64,000 nucleotides of DNA from Nocardioides xinjiangensis (GTDB lineage: Bacteria; Actinomycetota; Actinomycetes; Propionibacteriales; Nocardioidaceae). The notes beneath the pieces are model-generated. The model saw only the letters and a list, made by a program, of their open reading frames with translations, was not told where the DNA came from and ran no database searches. The first letter of the stretch is position 1; each line of letters begins with the position of its first letter. Location: positions 310,001 through 374,000 of the forward strand of contig NZ_JAFMSY010000001.1 in NCBI RefSeq assembly GCF_017916455.1. The letters run 5' to 3'. The translations under genes were made by a program, and so were the position numbers. Below, in pieces: positions 61,374-64,000 of the stretch.

Positions 61374-62287
61374 TCCTCGGTCCCTTCCTGGTTGTCGTCC
61401 TCGCCCAGACCGGCCTGCGTCTCGACGTTGGCACCGCCGGTGATCGGGCGCTCGTTCGTCTGACCGGCCGCCTCCAGCTCGGCGAGGTAGGCGTCGTAGT
61501 CGGCCTGGCTCACGACCTCGACCTGGAACAGCATCCGCTGGTGGTAGGTGCCGCAGAGCTCGTAGCACTTGCCGGCGTAGGTGCCGATGACGGTGGGCGT
61601 CACCTGCAGCTGGTTGACCCGGCCCGGGATGACGTCCATGCGGGTCAGGAACGACGGCACGCCGAAGTTGTGGATGACGTCGGGCGAGCGCAGGTTGAAC
61701 TGCACGCGCTGGTCGACCGGGAGCACGAGTGTGGGGATCTCGCTGGCGTCGCCGACGGTGTAGGCGTACTCCTCGTAGGCGTAGTCGCCCTCGCGGCCCT
61801 CGGCGTCGGTGTTCTGCTCGCCGAGGCCGTGGTTGAAGGTCCACGACCACTGCTGTCCGGTCACCTCGATGGTCAGGTCGGGGTTCGGGTCGAGCTCGGT
61901 CATGACGTCCTGGACGCGGACGGTGTGAAAGAACAGCACCACGCACATCAGGACCGGGGCGATCGTGTAGAAGACCTCGAGCGGCAGGTTGTAGCGCGTC
62001 TGCCTCGGGACCTCGTCGTCGCTGCGGCGACGGAACTTCACCACGACGTAGAAGATCAGGCCCCAGACGATGACGCCGGTCGCGAGCGCGGCGACCCAGG
62101 CCCACTTCCACAGCTCGTAGGTGTAGGGGCCCTGTTCGCTGGCGCGGTCGGGCATGGCGAAGTTGGCGATCTGGTGGCTGTCGGCCTCGGAGCACCCGGC
62201 CAGCACCAGCATCGTCACGCCCAGCAGCGCGACCCTCAGGACGCGCCGCACCGGCGCGACTGAAGGCTTGGGGACTTGCAGACCCAC
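61370..62287 (-). CDS. ctaC: Cytochrome c oxidase subunit II, lipoprotein
   Basis: The 305-residue protein has a lipobox LAGC, two membrane helices (about 60-125) and a cupredoxin domain with the CuA site [12 protein letters not shown] (C-x3-C-x3-H-x2-M). It receives electrons from QcrC. It leads the ctaC-ctaD-ctaF operon. The GTG start (VGLQVPKPS) follows an AGAGAGG stretch. Confidence 0.95.
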   Translation of the reverse strand: MGLQVPKPSVAPVRRVLRVALLGVTMLVLAGCSEADSHQIANFAMPDRASEQGPYTYELWKWAWVAALATGVIVWGLIFYVVVKFRRRSDDEVPRQTRYNLPLEVFYTIAPVLMCVVLFFHTVRVQDVMTELDPNPDLTIEVTGQQWSWTFNHGLGEQNTDAEGREGDYAYEEYAYTVGDASEIPTLVLPVDQRVQFNLRSPDVIHNFGVPSFLTRMDVIPGRVNQLQVTPTVIGTYAGKCYELCGTYHQRMLFQVEVVSQADYDAYLAELEAAGQTNERPITGGANVETQAGLGEDDNQEGTEE

Positions 62288-62404
62288 TGACGAGCCTCTC
62301 TCTCGGTCCTTCTCGACGTGCCAAGGGTATCCCCAACCGGCGGTGCCGTGCCGGGCAGGGTGGGGCTGACCGGGGAACGCGTGAGCGCCCACGCGTGGGT
62401 GGCA

Positions 62405-62410
62405 TAGGTT
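62405..62410 (+). promoter_or_regulatory. -10 box of cysteine desulfurase gene (leaderless)
   Basis: TAGGTT precedes the GTG at 62417 by 6 nt. Confidence 0.5.
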
Positions 62411-62416
62411 GCCCCT

Positions 62417-63544
62417 GTGACCGGGGCGGCGGCGGGGCAGCGTGACCTCGACGCTGCGTCCGCGCAGCCGCTCCACCCGGCGGCGCGAGAGGTCTTCCTG
62501 GCCGCGCTGGACCGGGGGTACGCCGACCCCCGGCGGCTGCACCGGGCCGGCCGCGAGGCGCGGCTGCTGCTCGACAACGCCCGCGAGGTGACGGCCGCCG
62601 CGCTGGGGGTGCGACCCGACGAGGTGACCTTCACCCCCAGCGGCACCCATGCGGTGCACCTCGGGCTGCTGGGGCTGGTGCGGGGCTCGCGCCGGGGCGA
62701 CGTCGTCGTCCACGCCGCTGTCGAGCACTCTGCCGTCCGGCACGCGGTGGCGTGGGGCGCCCGGGCCGAGGAGGTGCCCGTCACGGGCGACGGCCGCGTG
62801 CACGGCCGCGACCTCGTCGAGCGCGCGGGCGGGCCGGGCGTCGGCGTGGTCGCCCTCCAGACCGCCAACCACGAGGTCGGCACCGTGCAGCCGGTCGGCG
62901 ACCTCGAGCTCCCCGACGACGTCCCGCTGTTCACCGACGCCTGCGCGTCGATGGGCCGGCTGCCGCTGCCCGACGGCTGGGCCGCGGCGGCGGGATCGGC
63001 GCACAAGTGGGGAGGCCCGGCCGGTGTCGGCGTGCTGCTGGTCCGCAAGCGCGCCCGGTGGCGCAACCCGTTCCCCGGCGACGACCGCGTGGACGAGCGG
63101 TCGACGGGCTTCGAGAACGTCCCGGCGGTCCTCGCGGCCGCCGCCTCCCTGCAGGCCGTCGTGGCCGAGCGCGACGAGGTCAACGCCCGCCAGCACGACC
63201 TGGTCGAGGTGGTGCGCCGCCGCGTGGCCGCGGAGGTGCCGGACGTCGAGGTGGTCGGCGACCCGCGTGACCGGCTCCCCCACCTCGTGACGTTCTCCTG
63301 CCTCTACGTCGACGGCGAGGCGCTGGTCACCGAGCTGGACCGGCGCGGCCTCGGGGTCGCCAGCGGCTCCGCCTGCACCGCCTCCACGCTGACGCCCAGC
63401 CACGTCCTGGAGGCGATGGGCGTGCTCACCCACGGCAACGTCCGGCTGTCGCTGCAGCGCGACACGACCCGCGCCGACGTGGACGCCCTCTGCGACGTCC
63501 TGCCCTCGATCATCGCCGAGATCCGGTCTCGGGTGGGGCTGTGA
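62417..63544 (+). CDS. Cysteine desulfurase (NifS/IscS-like)
   Basis: The 375-residue PLP enzyme has the segments [44 protein letters not shown] with the Schiff-base Lys, and [11 protein letters not shown] with the catalytic Cys. It releases sulfur from cysteine as an enzyme-bound persulfide. It overlaps the tusA-like gene by 4 bp, so the sulfur is likely handed to TusA. No isc or suf scaffold genes are nearby. Confidence 0.92.
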   Translation: MTGAAAGQRDLDAASAQPLHPAAREVFLAALDRGYADPRRLHRAGREARLLLDNAREVTAAALGVRPDEVTFTPSGTHAVHLGLLGLVRGSRRGDVVVHAAVEHSAVRHAVAWGARAEEVPVTGDGRVHGRDLVERAGGPGVGVVALQTANHEVGTVQPVGDLELPDDVPLFTDACASMGRLPLPDGWAAAAGSAHKWGGPAGVGVLLVRKRARWRNPFPGDDRVDERSTGFENVPAVLAAAASLQAVVAERDEVNARQHDLVEVVRRRVAAEVPDVEVVGDPRDRLPHLVTFSCLYVDGEALVTELDRRGLGVASGSACTASTLTPSHVLEAMGVLTHGNVRLSLQRDTTRADVDALCDVLPSIIAEIRSRVGL

Positions 63545-63783
63545 GCTCCCACGACCCGGCGCTGGAGCTCGACTGCCGCGAGCTGCCCTGTCCGATGCCG
63601 GTCATCGAGCTCGCCCGGCACCTCACGGACGTGGCGGTCGGGCAGCTGCTCGCGGTGGTCGCCCGCGACCCGGCCGCCGCCGTCGACGTGCCGGCGTGGT
63701 GCCGGATGAAGGGGCAGGACTACGTCGGCGCGGACACCGCCGCCGACGGCGTCCCCCGCTACGTCGTACGACGTACCGGCTGA
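63541..63783 (+). CDS. tusA: TusA-family sulfurtransferase
   Basis: The 80-residue protein has the TusA/SirA motif LDCRELPCPMPVIELAR with the persulfide-carrying Cys of CPxP (Cys17) and a C-terminal strand RYVVRR. It should relay sulfur to tRNA thiolation or cofactor synthesis. It is coupled to the desulfurase by a GTGA overlap. A second Cys at 53 is unusual. Confidence 0.9.
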   Translation: MSSHDPALELDCRELPCPMPVIELARHLTDVAVGQLLAVVARDPAAAVDVPAWCRMKGQDYVGADTAADGVPRYVVRRTG

Positions 63784-63784
63784 C

Positions 63785-64000
63785 TCAGGGCCGGATGGTG
63801 CGCAGGTGGGGCTCGAAGTCGGCGACCGCGGCGTCGCCGTAGGTCGCCGCGCAGCGCTCGAGGAAGGCGCTCCGGCCGATCTCGTACTCCTGCGTGCCGA
63901 TCTGCTCCACGACGTGGACGGCGAGGAGGCAGCCGAGCTGGGCGGCGCGCTCGTGGCCCAGGCCCCAGCTGAGCGCGGCGAGGAACCCGGCGCGGAAGGC
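63785..64000 (-). CDS. PfkB-family carbohydrate kinase, adenosine kinase-like (C-terminal fragment, runs off window)
   Basis: Only the last 71 residues are in the window. The visible start AFRAGFLAALSWGLGHERAA follows the expected GxGD motif of PfkB kinases. QLGCLLAVHVVEQIGTQEYE and the terminal FLERCAATYGDAAV fit the adenosine kinase branch. M. tuberculosis has adoK (Rv2202c) at this place. The gene continues beyond 64000, so the catalytic Asp is not seen. It is convergent with tusA. Confidence 0.8.
   Translation of the reverse strand, partial: AFRAGFLAALSWGLGHERAAQLGCLLAVHVVEQIGTQEYEIGRSAFLERCAATYGDAAVADFEPHLRTIRP

Overview
The window is about 70% GC and reads as a chromosome segment of a high-GC actinobacterium, most likely Nocardioidaceae or a close relative (inference from protein style, GTG starts and gene order). 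No tRNA, rRNA, IS element, phage gene or CRISPR array was seen. The core gene order resembles, from memory, the Mycobacterium tuberculosis pknL-aroG-fadD15-NlpC/P60-trpD-ctaE-qcrCAB-ctaC-adoK region and the Streptomyces coelicolor glkA/pfkA/cta-qcr region, so most of the window is conserved core.

Region by region: 1-936 is the C-terminal PASTA part of a Ser/Thr kinase. 954-7222 holds an EamA transporter, a zinc-ribbon membrane protein, a threonine aldolase, an 82-bp tandem array of palindromic units, class II DAHP synthase and a lipoprotein phosphoesterase. 7292-14660 holds an amino-acid permease, a PPi-type phosphofructokinase, an MFS carrier, a DUF1028 protein, glycerol kinase and a coiled-coil protein. 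14670-19731 holds a LuxR-type two-component system, an acyltransferase and an esterase. 19778-27379 holds an ornithine cyclodeaminase-like protein, an HTTM-like membrane protein, the glucokinase/small protein/ArsA-type ATPase/SRPBCC block and a long-chain acyl-CoA ligase.

27583-39184 is a complete-looking Tad/Flp pilus locus: TadE, TadG-like, CpaB, CpaE, CpaF/TadA, a VWA-TadB fusion, TadC, a histidine kinase, a LuxR response regulator and two Flp pilins separated by a strong hairpin. No prepilin peptidase is present. It sits as an accessory block inside the core order.

39384-45931 is a cell-envelope and nucleic-acid block. An NlpC/P60 hydrolase sits behind a c-di-AMP (ydaO-type) riboswitch and is followed by an overlapping HExxH protease. 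An NYN protein, a DEDD exonuclease/UvrC-like fusion and an AsnC-type ligand-binding protein follow. 46088-48952 encodes a secreted protein of FN3-like modules. 48999-63783 holds trpD, ctaG, the respiratory supercomplex genes (ctaE-qcrCAB on +, ctaC-ctaD-ctaF on -), RtcB, an L,D-transpeptidase, and a cysteine desulfurase/TusA pair. The 3' end of a PfkB-family (adenosine kinase-like) gene runs off the right edge.

Two window-wide signals stand out. About twenty genes carry a TANNNT -10 box 6-8 nt before the start codon, which implies widespread leaderless transcription. Many neighbours also overlap by 4 bp (GTGA or ATGA), which implies translational coupling.
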